Shown here one piece after another: positions 42,122 to 50,237 of a stretch of DNA of 64,000 nucleotides. Both the position numbers and the translations under genes were made by a program. The stretch is from Variovorax sp. IB41 (GTDB taxonomy: Bacteria; Pseudomonadota; Gammaproteobacteria; Burkholderiales; Burkholderiaceae_C). The notes under the pieces are model-generated. The model had not been told where the DNA came from. It ran no database searches and worked only from the letters and a program-made list of their open reading frames with translations. Within the stretch, counting starts at the first letter, position 1; each line of letters starts with the position of its first letter. The DNA lies in contig NZ_JAEFCB010000020.1 of assembly GCF_016405905.1 (NCBI RefSeq), positions 1-64,000 on the forward strand, in the 5' to 3' direction.

Positions 42122-43146
42122 GCCTCCTCCTGGACAACGTCAGCTACAACTACCCCGGCAGCACGCACGGCCTGCACGAGGTGTCGCTCGACGTGCGCAC
42201 CGGCGAGCTGGTGGCGGTGATCGGGCCGAGCGGCTCGGGCAAGTCGACGCTGCTGAAGCTCGTGTCGGGCCTGGAGACGGGACACACGGGCCGCATCGCG
42301 CTGGACGGCGAAGACATGTCGCGCACGCCGGTGCACCGGCGCCACATCGGCATGGTGTTCCAGAGCTACGCGCTCTTTCCGCACCTGAGCGTGCTGGACA
42401 ACGTGGCCTACGGGCTCAAGCTGCGCAAGGTCCACACGGCCGAGCGCCGCCAGCGCGCGCAGGACCTGCTCGACATCGTGGGTCTCGGCGACTACGCCAG
42501 GCGCGCAGTGGCGCAACTCTCGGGCGGCCAGCAGCAGCGCGTGGCGCTGGCCCGCGCGCTCGCGATCGATCCGCGCGCGCTGCTGCTCGACGAGCCGCTC
42601 TCGGCGCTGGACGCCAGCGTGCGCGGCCATCTGCGCGACCAGATCCGCGCGATCCAGCAGCGTTTCAACGCGACCACGCTGCTGGTCACGCACGATCAGG
42701 AAGAAGCGCTCGTGATGGCCGACCGCGTGGCGATGCTCAAGGACGGGCGGCTGCTGCAGATCGCCACGCCGCGCGAGATCTACGAGCACCCCGCCAGCCG
42801 CGCGGTGGCGGAGTTCGTCGGGCTCTCGACGATCCTGCCCGCGAAGGTGGCCGCGCCGGGGCGGCTGGACATGGGCTTTGCCGAACTCTTCGCCGAGACC
42901 GGCACCCGGCCCTACGGCACCGAAGTGCATGTGCTGGTGCGGCCCGAACACATCCGCCCCGACCCGGCGCCAGGCAGCGTGAACCGTCTGGCCGGCCGCA
43001 CCGGTGCGCAGCGCTACCTGGGCGCGCTCACGCGCTACGACTTCGAGGTGGCGGGGGCGGGCAAGCCCTTTCTCGCCGAGTCCGCGGAACCGGCGAATGA
43101 AGCCATCGCCATCGCGCCCGAACACCTCCGCCTGCTCGATCACTGA
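42118..43146 (+). CDS. ABC importer ATP-binding protein
   Basis: Encodes 342 residues. It has Walker A GPSGSGKST, Q-loop VFQSYALFPHLSV, signature LSGGQQQRVALARAL, Walker B ALLLDEPLSALD and the switch His in LLVTHDQEEAL. The C-terminal 100 residues form a TOBE-like domain (EVHVLVRPEHIRPDP), usual in the PotA/FbpC class. It energises import by the two permeases of this operon. It is coupled to the first permease by an ATGA overlap and is 23 bases before the binding-protein gene. Confidence 0.95.
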   Translation: MSLLLDNVSYNYPGSTHGLHEVSLDVRTGELVAVIGPSGSGKSTLLKLVSGLETGHTGRIALDGEDMSRTPVHRRHIGMVFQSYALFPHLSVLDNVAYGLKLRKVHTAERRQRAQDLLDIVGLGDYARRAVAQLSGGQQQRVALARALAIDPRALLLDEPLSALDASVRGHLRDQIRAIQQRFNATTLLVTHDQEEALVMADRVAMLKDGRLLQIATPREIYEHPASRAVAEFVGLSTILPAKVAAPGRLDMGFAELFAETGTRPYGTEVHVLVRPEHIRPDPAPGSVNRLAGRTGAQRYLGALTRYDFEVAGAGKPFLAESAEPANEAIAIAPEHLRLLDH

Positions 43147-43169
43147 CCCCATCCCTCCAAGGAGCCACC

Positions 43170-44255
43170 ATGCAACGCAGACATCTGATCCACGCCGCCG
43201 GCGCACTGCCCGTGCTGTCGTTGGCCACCCTCGCCCGCACCGCCTTCGCCTTCGACGGCCCCGAGCTCTACGCCGGTGAGAAGGCGCTGTACGCCGAAGC
43301 GCAGAAGGAAGGCCTGTGCGTCTCCTTCGACACGGGACCCGAATGGGCCAACTGGAAATCGCTGTTCCGCGACTTCAAGAAGCGCTACCCCGAGATCGAG
43401 CTGACCTACAACGACATCGGCTCGGCCGCCACCGTCGTCGCGCTCGAAAAGACCAGGCGCCGTCCGCAGGCCGACACCGCCTACTACTTCGCCGCCTCGG
43501 CCGTCGATGCCGCGAAGAAGGACGTGGTCGCGCCCTTCAAGCCCGTCAACTTCGACAAGCTGCCGCCGGTGTTCCGCGAGGCCGAGGGCCGCTGGTTCAC
43601 CATCCACACGCTCAACATCGCGTTCCTCGTCAACAGGAAGCTGGTGAAGAACGTGCCCACCGGCTGGGCCGACCTGCTCAAGCCCGAGTTCAAGAACACG
43701 GTGGTGTATCTCGATCCGCGCTCCACCGGCATCGGCCAGGTGCTGACCTTCGCCGCGGCCTATGCCAACGGCGGCAGCGTGGACAACGTGCAGCCCGGCA
43801 CCGACTACCTCGGCAAGCTGCATGCGGCCGGCAACGTGCTTCGCGTGGAAGGCACCACGCCGTACGCCAAGTTCCTCAAGGGCGAGATCCCGGTGTGGAT
43901 CAGCTACGAGAACGACGGCCTGAAGGCCAAGCATGTCGACGGCATGGGCGATGCGATCGAAGTAGTGATTCCGAAGGAAGCCAGCGTGGCCGCGCCGTAT
44001 GCGATCAGCCTGGTGAAGAACGGGCCGAACCCGAACGCGGGCAAGCTGTGGCTGAACTTCATCATGAGCGAGGCGGGCCAGACGCTGTTCGCGCAGGGCT
44101 TCGTGCGGCCCGCCGTGCCGGGCACGCCGCTTTCTGCCGACGTCGCGGCGAAGATGCCGCCCGCGCCGCAGATCCGTCCGCTCGACGTGGTGAAGGCCTC
44201 GGAGCGCAAGGCCGACGTGGACAAGCTCTGGGCGCAGGCCGCGCTGGGGAAGTAG
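43170..44255 (+). CDS. ABC importer family 1 substrate-binding protein
   Basis: Encodes 361 residues. MQRRHLIHAAGALPVLSLAT with the following LARTAFA is a signal peptide. The mature protein is a type II periplasmic binding protein of the AfuA/ThiB/PotD-like class (EGLCVSFDTGPEWANWKSLF, FLVNRKLVKNVPTGWADLL). The ligand may be iron, a phosphonate, a polyamine or another small ion. I saw no tyrosine pattern that would settle it as a ferric-binding protein. It sits between the ATPase and the second permease, an unusual order, since binding proteins usually come first. Confidence 0.9.
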   Translation: MQRRHLIHAAGALPVLSLATLARTAFAFDGPELYAGEKALYAEAQKEGLCVSFDTGPEWANWKSLFRDFKKRYPEIELTYNDIGSAATVVALEKTRRRPQADTAYYFAASAVDAAKKDVVAPFKPVNFDKLPPVFREAEGRWFTIHTLNIAFLVNRKLVKNVPTGWADLLKPEFKNTVVYLDPRSTGIGQVLTFAAAYANGGSVDNVQPGTDYLGKLHAAGNVLRVEGTTPYAKFLKGEIPVWISYENDGLKAKHVDGMGDAIEVVIPKEASVAAPYAISLVKNGPNPNAGKLWLNFIMSEAGQTLFAQGFVRPAVPGTPLSADVAAKMPPAPQIRPLDVVKASERKADVDKLWAQAALGK

Positions 44256-44261
44256 GCGGCG

Positions 44262-45083
44262 ATGCGACGCTTCGGCGCCTGGCCCGCGTGGGCCTTCATG
44301 GCGCTCTTTTTCGCGGTGCCGCTCGCGGCGCTGCTGCCCGAGGCCTTCGCCGAGGGCGGCAGCGCGTTCGGGCGGCTGTTCGGCAATCCGCTGTTCCTGG
44401 GCGCGCTGCGCAACACGCTGGGCCTGGGCCTCGCGGCGGGCGCGATCTCGGCGCTGGTGGGCACCTGCATCGCCATCGAGCTCGCGCGCCAGCCCGAGCA
44501 CCGGCGCCAATGGATGATGACCTTGCTGGGCCTGCCGCTCGCGTTCTCGGGGCTGGTGATCGCGTACGGCTTCATCCTCGCGTTCGGGCGCGCGGGTTTC
44601 GTCACGCAGCTGCTCGCGGGGCTGGGCGCCGATCCGGCCGTCATCGGCAGCTGGATCTACAGCGTGTCGGGCCTGGGCTTTGCGTACGCCTATTACCTGA
44701 TCCCGCGCGTGGCGTTGTCGCTCTACCCGGTGTTCGCCAACCTCGACCTGCGCCCGGCGCAGGCGGCGCGCACGCTGGGCGCTTCGAAGGCGCGCGCGTT
44801 CTGGGACACGGTGGTGCCCGAGGTGGCGCCCTCGGTGCTGTCGAACGCCTGCATGGTGGCCGCGATCGCGATGGGCACCTACGGCACGGCGCTCGCGCTG
44901 GTGGGCACGCAGCTGAACATCCTGCCGCTGATGCTGCTCGCGCAGGTGGGCGACGGCGGTTCGGATTTCGCGGTGGCAGCAGCCTTGTCGCTGGTGCTGA
45001 TGGTGGTGTGTGTGATCGTGATGGGAGTGGGCGATGTCGTTACGCGAAGGCGCGAGCGCGGTGCTGTCGGCGCCGGTCACTGA
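44262..45083 (+). CDS. ABC importer permease (second subunit)
   Basis: Encodes 273 residues with six membrane helices. The EAA-loop reads LRPAQAARTLGASKARAFWD, then TVVPEVAPSVLSNA. It begins 6 bases after the binding-protein gene. With the permease at 41354 it should form a heterodimeric channel. Its last 50 bases overlap the start of the LOG-like gene in another frame, which is a long overlap for this genome. The C-terminus ends in a basic tail (TRRRERGAVGAGH), so the final helix is complete before the overlap ends. Confidence 0.9.
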   Translation: MRRFGAWPAWAFMALFFAVPLAALLPEAFAEGGSAFGRLFGNPLFLGALRNTLGLGLAAGAISALVGTCIAIELARQPEHRRQWMMTLLGLPLAFSGLVIAYGFILAFGRAGFVTQLLAGLGADPAVIGSWIYSVSGLGFAYAYYLIPRVALSLYPVFANLDLRPAQAARTLGASKARAFWDTVVPEVAPSVLSNACMVAAIAMGTYGTALALVGTQLNILPLMLLAQVGDGGSDFAVAAALSLVLMVVCVIVMGVGDVVTRRRERGAVGAGH

Positions 45084-45582
45084 GGCGCTGACGCGCCTTG
45101 CGCAAAAGCAGTGGAGCCCGGCGCGGCATCGCCAGCCGGTGGCCATCCTCGGCCCGGGCGACGGCGGGCCGATGGAATGCGAGGCCGCGTACGCGGTGGC
45201 GCACGCGCTGGCCGGCGCGGGCATGGCGGTGGTCTGCGGCGGGCGCGGCGGCGTGATGGCCGCGGCCTCGCGCGGCGCCACCGAGGCCGGCGGCATCGCC
45301 GTGGGGATCCTTCCCGAGGACGACGACCGCAACGCCAACGAATGGCTCAGCGTGGCCATTCCCACCGGCATGGGCGAGATACGCAACGCGATCGTCGCGC
45401 GCAGCGGCGTGTGCCTCATCGCCATCGGCGGCAACATGGGCACGCTGTCGGAAATGGCGCTGGGCCTGAAGTGGGGCAAGCCGGTGTTCGTGATGCATGG
45501 CGATGTGGAATTGCCGGGAGCGGTGCAGGCGACGGACGTGGACGACATGCTCGCCAAAGTGCTCGCCTGCCTGCTGGCCTGA
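45034..45582 (+). CDS. TIGR00725-type (LOG/lysine-decarboxylase-like) protein
   Basis: Encodes 182 residues with a Rossmann-type fold. VAILGPGDGG, VVCGGRGGVMAAASRGATEA and IGGNMGTLSEMALGLKWGKP match the TIGR00725 family. This is related to LOG proteins, which release the ribose 5'-phosphate from cytokinin nucleotides or AMP. The motif here is GGNMGTLSE, where canonical LOG has PGGxGTxxE, so the activity is uncertain. The start overlaps the permease gene by 50 bases; a later start is possible. AMP nucleosidase follows 39 bases downstream, a suggestive pairing. Confidence 0.85.
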   Translation: MSLREGASAVLSAPVTEALTRLAQKQWSPARHRQPVAILGPGDGGPMECEAAYAVAHALAGAGMAVVCGGRGGVMAAASRGATEAGGIAVGILPEDDDRNANEWLSVAIPTGMGEIRNAIVARSGVCLIAIGGNMGTLSEMALGLKWGKPVFVMHGDVELPGAVQATDVDDMLAKVLACLLA

Positions 45583-45621
45583 CCGCGCCCCGGGCAGTCG
45601 GCCGCATTGCACAATGCCGCC

Positions 45622-47139
45622 ATGCCCTACATGCCCACATTCGTCGCCCCCGCCCGCTTCACCGACGCCGCCGCCGCACTCGACCAGGTCAAGGCCATCT
45701 ACCAGGGTGGCCTGTCTCACCTGCGCGAATCGATGCTGCGCTTCGTGGCCGGGGAGGCGCTGCCGGGCCGGGTGCGGGCCTGCTACCCGTTCGTGCGGGT
45801 GCACACGCACACGGTCTCGCGCCACACGCCGCCGGCCAATGCGGGCCTGAGCTACGGCTTCGTGGCCGGACCGGGCCGCTACGAGACCACGCTCACGCGG
45901 CCCGATCTGTTCTCCCGCTACTACCTGGACCAGTTCCGCCTGCTGCTGGAGAACCACCAGGTCGAGCTCGAGGTGGGCACCAGCACGCAGCCCATTCCGA
46001 TCCATTTCTCGTTCGCCGAGAACGACCACATCGAAGGCACGATGAGCGAAGACCGCCGCGCGCTGATGCGCGACGTGTTCGACCTGCCCGACCTGGGCGT
46101 GATGGACGACGGCATCGCCAACGGCACCTACGAGGCGCGCGACGGCGAGGCGCAGCCGCTGTCGCTGTTCACGGCGGCGCGCGTGGACTACTCGCTGCAT
46201 CGGCTTCGCCATTACACCGGCACCGCGCCCGAGTGGTTCCAGAACTTCGTGCTGTTCACCAACTACCAGTTCTACATCGACGAGTTCGTGCGCCTGGGCC
46301 ACGAGGCAATGGCGGACGAGAACAGCGAGTACATCGCCTTCATCGAGCCGGGCAACGTGGTCACGCGCCGGCGCGGGCTCGATGCGGGCGCGAGCGAGAC
46401 CTTCGGCCACCTGCTGGACGGCAGCCAGGGCACCGCGCCGCCGCGCCTGCCGCAGATGCCGGCCTACCACCTGGTGCGCGAGGACTACAGCGGCATCACG
46501 ATGACCAACATCGGCGTCGGCCCGGCCAATGCCAAGACCATCACCGACCACATTGCCGTGCTGCGCCCGCACGCCTGGATGATGCTGGGCCACTGCGCGG
46601 GCCTGCGCAACACGCAGCAGCTGGGCGACTACGTGCTGGCGCACGCCTATGTGCGCGAGGACCACGTGCTGGACGAGGAGCTGCCGCTGTGGGTGCCGAT
46701 TCCGGCGCTGTCGGAGATCCAGCTCGCGCTGGAAAAAGCCGTGGCCGACATCACGCGCTACGAAGGGCCCGACCTCAAGAAGATCATGCGCACCGGCACC
46801 GTCGCCAGCACCGACAACCGCAACTGGGAGCTTTTGCCCGGCAACCAGCCGCAGCGCCGCTTCAGCCAGAGCCGCGCGGTGGCGCTCGACATGGAGAGCG
46901 CGACCATCGCGGCCAACGGCTTCCGTTTTCGCGTGCCCTACGGCACTTTGTTGTGCGTGAGCGACAAACCGTTGCACGGCGAGATCAAGTTGCCCGGCAT
47001 GGCCAACCACTTCTACCGCGAGCGCGTGGAGCAGCACCTGCGCATCGGCATGCGGGCCATCGACATCCTTCGGGAAGAGGGCTCGACCCGGCTGCACAGC
47101 CGAAAGCTGCGCAGCTTCGCGGAAGTCGCTTTTCAGTAA
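45622..47139 (+). CDS. amn: AMP nucleosidase
   Basis: Encodes 505 residues from ATG 45622; a TTG five codons earlier is also in frame. It hydrolyses AMP to adenine and ribose 5-phosphate. The N-terminal regulatory domain (about 1-180) is followed by a nucleoside-phosphorylase-like catalytic domain. That domain contains YSGITMTNIGVGPANAKTIT, HAWMMLGHCAGLRNTQQLGD, VALDMESATIAANGFRFR and VPYGTLLCVSDKPLHGEIK. The length is near the E. coli Amn length of 484. It is the last gene of the rightward importer run, though it may have its own promoter. Confidence 0.95.
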   Translation: MPYMPTFVAPARFTDAAAALDQVKAIYQGGLSHLRESMLRFVAGEALPGRVRACYPFVRVHTHTVSRHTPPANAGLSYGFVAGPGRYETTLTRPDLFSRYYLDQFRLLLENHQVELEVGTSTQPIPIHFSFAENDHIEGTMSEDRRALMRDVFDLPDLGVMDDGIANGTYEARDGEAQPLSLFTAARVDYSLHRLRHYTGTAPEWFQNFVLFTNYQFYIDEFVRLGHEAMADENSEYIAFIEPGNVVTRRRGLDAGASETFGHLLDGSQGTAPPRLPQMPAYHLVREDYSGITMTNIGVGPANAKTITDHIAVLRPHAWMMLGHCAGLRNTQQLGDYVLAHAYVREDHVLDEELPLWVPIPALSEIQLALEKAVADITRYEGPDLKKIMRTGTVASTDNRNWELLPGNQPQRRFSQSRAVALDMESATIAANGFRFRVPYGTLLCVSDKPLHGEIKLPGMANHFYRERVEQHLRIGMRAIDILREEGSTRLHSRKLRSFAEVAFQ

Positions 47140-47161
47140 AAGTTGACAGATATTCGCAATT

Positions 47162-47188
47162 CCTAGGGTTTTCACCTAGGGGTTGACG
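47162..47188 (+). promoter_or_regulatory. Repeated CCTAGG motif and -35-like box before the TctC gene
   Basis: CCTAGG occurs at 47162-47167 and again at 47175-47180, seven bases apart, each followed by G. TTGACG follows at 47183-47188, 61 bases before the tctC-type start. Another TTGACA is at 47143-47148. No good -10 box is seen at the right spacing. The doubled palindrome is a plausible operator. Confidence 0.35.
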
Positions 47189-47249
47189 CGCGTGTTTTTC
47201 ACTTTTCTTAGACATCATCCGGTTACCTCTGTGAACAACTGGAAACAAA

Positions 47250-48260
47250 ATGTCTAAGCCGCAGTCCATCAGCCTTTCCCGCCGCCGCTTCCATGCATGG
47301 ATAGCCGGCGCTGCGGCCGCCGCGGGCGCGGGGCATGCCGCGCTGTGGTCGCGCCCGGCCGGTGCGGCCGAGCCGCAGCTGGTTGCCAAATTGCGCATCG
47401 TCATTCCCGCCAACGAAGGCGGCGGCTGGGACCAGACCGGCCGCGCGCTCGGCGCGGCGCTGCTGGCCTCGGGCGCGGCGGGCGACGTGGTCTACGAGAA
47501 CGTCGGCGGCAAGGGCGGCACCATCGGCCTGGCGAAGTACGTCGAGAAATACGATGCCGACCCCGACACCGTGCTGATGAGCGGCATGGTGATGGTCGGC
47601 GCGGTGGCGCTGCAGAAGCCCGCGGTCACCATGGCGCAGGTCTCGCCAGTCGCGCGCCTCACCAGCGATTACGAAGTGGTGGCGGTGAAGGCCGATTCGC
47701 CCATCAAGACGCCCAAGGACCTGATCGCCGCATTGCGCGCCGACGTGGCCAAGACCGTCATCGCCGGCGGCTCGGCCGGCGGCGTCGATCACATGTACGC
47801 CGGCATGCTGGCGCGCGTGGCCGGCAACACCGCGGGCCTGGTCTACCAGCCGTACCCCGGCGGCGCGCAGGTGGTGGAGGCGCTGGAAACCGGCAAGGCC
47901 GTCGCCGGCATTTCGGGCTACAGCGAATTCAGCGAGGCGCTTGCCAGCGGCAAGCTGCGCGCGATCGGCGTTTCGTCCAAGCGGCCGTTCCTGGGCATTC
48001 CATCGGTGCGCGAGCAGGGCGTGGACGCCGACCTGGCCAACTGGCGCGGCGTGCTCACCGGCAAGAAGGTGCCCGCCGAGCGCCGCGCCGTGCTGCTGGA
48101 AGCCGTGCGCCGCGCGACCGGCGCCGACGTCTGGCAAAAGACCATCAAGCGCAACAACTGGGATGCGTACTGGATGGCCGGCAAGGACTTCGAGAGCTTC
48201 CTGGAACTCGACCTGGCGATGGCCGGGCCGATGATCTACCTGTTGAAACTCAAGGCCTGA
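47250..48260 (+). CDS. Tripartite tricarboxylate transporter receptor (TctC type)
   Basis: Encodes 336 residues. The N-terminus has a twin-arginine-like signal, SRRRFHAWIAGAAAAAGAG, cleaved near AGAAEP. The mature start LRIVIPANEGGGWDQTGRAL and KGGTIGLAKYV match the TctC/Bug family, closer to TctC because of the GGGWDQT motif. Such receptors bind citrate or related carboxylates for a TctAB permease. No tctA or tctB gene is nearby, so it is an orphan receptor, as is common in this group. A hairpin overlaps its stop. Confidence 0.92.
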   Translation: MSKPQSISLSRRRFHAWIAGAAAAAGAGHAALWSRPAGAAEPQLVAKLRIVIPANEGGGWDQTGRALGAALLASGAAGDVVYENVGGKGGTIGLAKYVEKYDADPDTVLMSGMVMVGAVALQKPAVTMAQVSPVARLTSDYEVVAVKADSPIKTPKDLIAALRADVAKTVIAGGSAGGVDHMYAGMLARVAGNTAGLVYQPYPGGAQVVEALETGKAVAGISGYSEFSEALASGKLRAIGVSSKRPFLGIPSVREQGVDADLANWRGVLTGKKVPAERRAVLLEAVRRATGADVWQKTIKRNNWDAYWMAGKDFESFLELDLAMAGPMIYLLKLKA

Positions 48261-48275
48261 AGACAGCCTTCAGGC
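48255..48275. terminator. Hairpin overlapping two convergent stop codons
   Basis: GCCTGAAG (48255-48262) pairs with CTTCAGGC (48268-48275) around five bases. It covers the stop codons of the TctC and ArsR genes. There is no T tract on either side, so any termination would be weak or Rho-assisted. Confidence 0.4.
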
Positions 48276-48965
48276 GAACAGCTCCGGCATCTCGCGCTGC
48301 GCCTTGGGCGTGAGCGCGAGCTCGCGCCCGTCTAGCTCCTGCCGCACCCAGCCGCGGCGCAGCGACAGCTGCAGCCACGCGGCCCCGAGCGCGCCGCCCA
48401 GATGCGGACGGCGCTCGCTCCAGTCGAGACACGCGCAGGCAAAACGCCGGCGCGAGCGGCGCACCGCATCGACTTCGACCCCCAGGCTTTCGAGCGCGAT
48501 CGCGCCCTCGGGCGTGAGTTCGTACGAGCCGCTCTGCAGGCCGCTGAGCCAGCCCTGCGCATGCAGCCGGTCGTGCAGCGCAACGCCCGCTGTGCCGGCC
48601 ATGTGGTCGTAGCAGGTGCGCGCGGCGCGCAGGCGGCTCGGCGTGTTGGGCTTGAACTCGACCGCGCGCGGCGCGCCGGCCACGACCATCAGGCTTTCGA
48701 GCGCGGCCGCGACGTTGTCATCCGCGAGCCGGAAGTAGCGGTGCTTGCCCTGCACGAGCACTTCGACCAGCCGCTCTTCCTTCAGGCGCGCGAGGTGCGC
48801 GCTCGCGGTGGAGGCGGCCACCTCGGCGACGGTGGCCAGTTCGGTCGCGGTGCGCGCATGGCCGTCCATCAGGCAGTTGAGCATGCGGGCGCGCGCCGGC
48901 TCGGCGATGGCGCCGGCGAGACGGGCCAACTGGAAGTCCGCGGTGGCGGATGAGTTCGTGTCCAT
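48270..48965 (-). CDS. ArsR-family transcriptional regulator
   Basis: Encodes 231 residues from ATG 48963-48965. The N-terminal winged HTH (about 10-95) has ARLAGAIAEPARARMLNCLM and TVAEVAASTASAHLARLKEE. The C-terminal half is an extra domain found in longer ArsR proteins (TCYDHMAGTAGVALHDRLHA), with a cysteine pair in FACACLDWSER. A metal site is not evident. It is divergent from the P450 gene, and a perfect 8-bp dyad at 48995-49018 lies between them. That is the pattern of an autoregulated repressor that also controls its neighbour. Confidence 0.92.
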   Translation of the reverse strand: MDTNSSATADFQLARLAGAIAEPARARMLNCLMDGHARTATELATVAEVAASTASAHLARLKEERLVEVLVQGKHRYFRLADDNVAAALESLMVVAGAPRAVEFKPNTPSRLRAARTCYDHMAGTAGVALHDRLHAQGWLSGLQSGSYELTPEGAIALESLGVEVDAVRRSRRRFACACLDWSERRPHLGGALGAAWLQLSLRRGWVRQELDGRELALTPKAQREMPELFA

Positions 48966-48994
48966 GCGCCGATCGTAGAACGCCGGCGCAATCG

Positions 48995-49018
48995 ACACTT
49001 CGTTCACGGGCGAAGTGT
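48995..49018. promoter_or_regulatory. Operator-like dyad between arsR-type and P450 genes
   Basis: ACACTTCG (48995-49002), eight bases, CGAAGTGT (49011-49018), a perfect inverted repeat in an 83-base divergent intergenic gap. It lies 30 bases from both start codons, so one bound dimer could block both promoters. The ArsR protein encoded beside it is the clear candidate ligand. Confidence 0.7.
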
Positions 49019-49048
49019 GCCGGCAGCGCCGATTGCACACTGCGCGCC

Positions 49049-50221
49049 ATGAACACCAGCCCCACTTCCCTCACCGACATGCCTGTCGATCCGGTCGCGG
49101 CCGTCACGCATGCCGATCCCTACCCCTTCTATGCCGCGCTGCGCGAAGGCCCGCCGCTCGTGTGGAACGACAAGCTGCGCGTGTGGGTCGCGAGTCGCGC
49201 GGACGTCATCGAATCTGTGCTGCTCGCGCACGGCGCACTGCGCGTGCGGCCGGCGGCCGAACCGGTGCCGCGCGCCATCGCGGGCAGCCCGGCCGGCGAG
49301 GTGTTCGGCCATCTGGTGCGCATGAACGACGGCGCGGCGCACCAGGCCCATCGGCCCGCGCTGCAGCGTGCGCTGGCCGGACTGGACCTGAATGCCGTGC
49401 ACGCGTCCGCCTTGCAGGTCGCGCGCAACGTGCCGGCGGAGCCTTTGTCGGACGCGCTGTTTTCCATGTCCGTGCAGACGGTCGCGCACCTGCTCGGGTT
49501 TGCCGATGAAACGCTGCCGCAGGTGGACCGCTGGATGCGCGACTTCGTCGCCTGCCTGTCGCCGCTCTCGACGCCGGATCAACTGCAGAGCGCGAGCGTT
49601 GCGGCCGCTGAACTGATGACGCGATTCGAGGTGCTGACCGCCAGCGCGCCGCCTCGCAACGGCACGCTGCTCGCGGCCGTGCTGGCCGAAAGCGATGCGA
49701 GCGCACCGCTCTCACGCGCATGGCTCGCCAACATCGTCGGCCTGCTCTCCCAGACCTGCGACGCGACAGCGGGTCTGCTGGGCAACAGCCTCGTCGCACT
49801 GGTTCGCGATCCTTCGTTGCGGCAAGCGGCGCGCACGCGCGATGGGCAGCAGGCGATCGTGGAAGAGACGGCGCGGCACGACCCGCCGGTGCACAACACG
49901 CGCCGCTTCGCGAGCGAGCCCGTCACCATCGCGGGCACGCCGCTGGCCGTGGGCGATGCGGTGCTGCTGGTGCTGGCCGCCGCCAACCGCGATCCGGCGT
50001 TCAACCCCGATCCGGACAACTTCAAGCTGATCCGCGAACGGCGTCGCATGCTCGGTTTCGGCCACGGCATGCACGCCTGCCCGGGCCAGGCGCTGGCCTG
50101 CACGCTCGCGGCCGCGGGGCTCGATGCGCTGTTGCAGTGCAAGCCCGATCTCGATGCGATGCGTGCACGCGGCTGGCACTATCGGCCTTCGGCCAACGCA
50201 CGCATTCCCGTCTTCCACTGA
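49049..50221 (+). CDS. Cytochrome P450
   Basis: Encodes 390 residues from ATG 49049, a usual size for a soluble bacterial P450. The haem-thiolate motif is FGHGMHACPGQALA, with Cys344. The K-helix ExxR is EETARHDPPVHNTRR, with an atypical spacing, and the I-helix reads LLSQTCDATAGLLGN in place of the common AGxxTT. No ferredoxin or reductase gene is adjacent, so electrons must come from elsewhere. The substrate is unknown. It is divergent from the ArsR gene and shares its operator region. Confidence 0.92.
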   Translation: MNTSPTSLTDMPVDPVAAVTHADPYPFYAALREGPPLVWNDKLRVWVASRADVIESVLLAHGALRVRPAAEPVPRAIAGSPAGEVFGHLVRMNDGAAHQAHRPALQRALAGLDLNAVHASALQVARNVPAEPLSDALFSMSVQTVAHLLGFADETLPQVDRWMRDFVACLSPLSTPDQLQSASVAAAELMTRFEVLTASAPPRNGTLLAAVLAESDASAPLSRAWLANIVGLLSQTCDATAGLLGNSLVALVRDPSLRQAARTRDGQQAIVEETARHDPPVHNTRRFASEPVTIAGTPLAVGDAVLLVLAAANRDPAFNPDPDNFKLIRERRRMLGFGHGMHACPGQALACTLAAAGLDALLQCKPDLDAMRARGWHYRPSANARIPVFH

Positions 50222-50237
50222 CGGCATTCGTTCAAGC

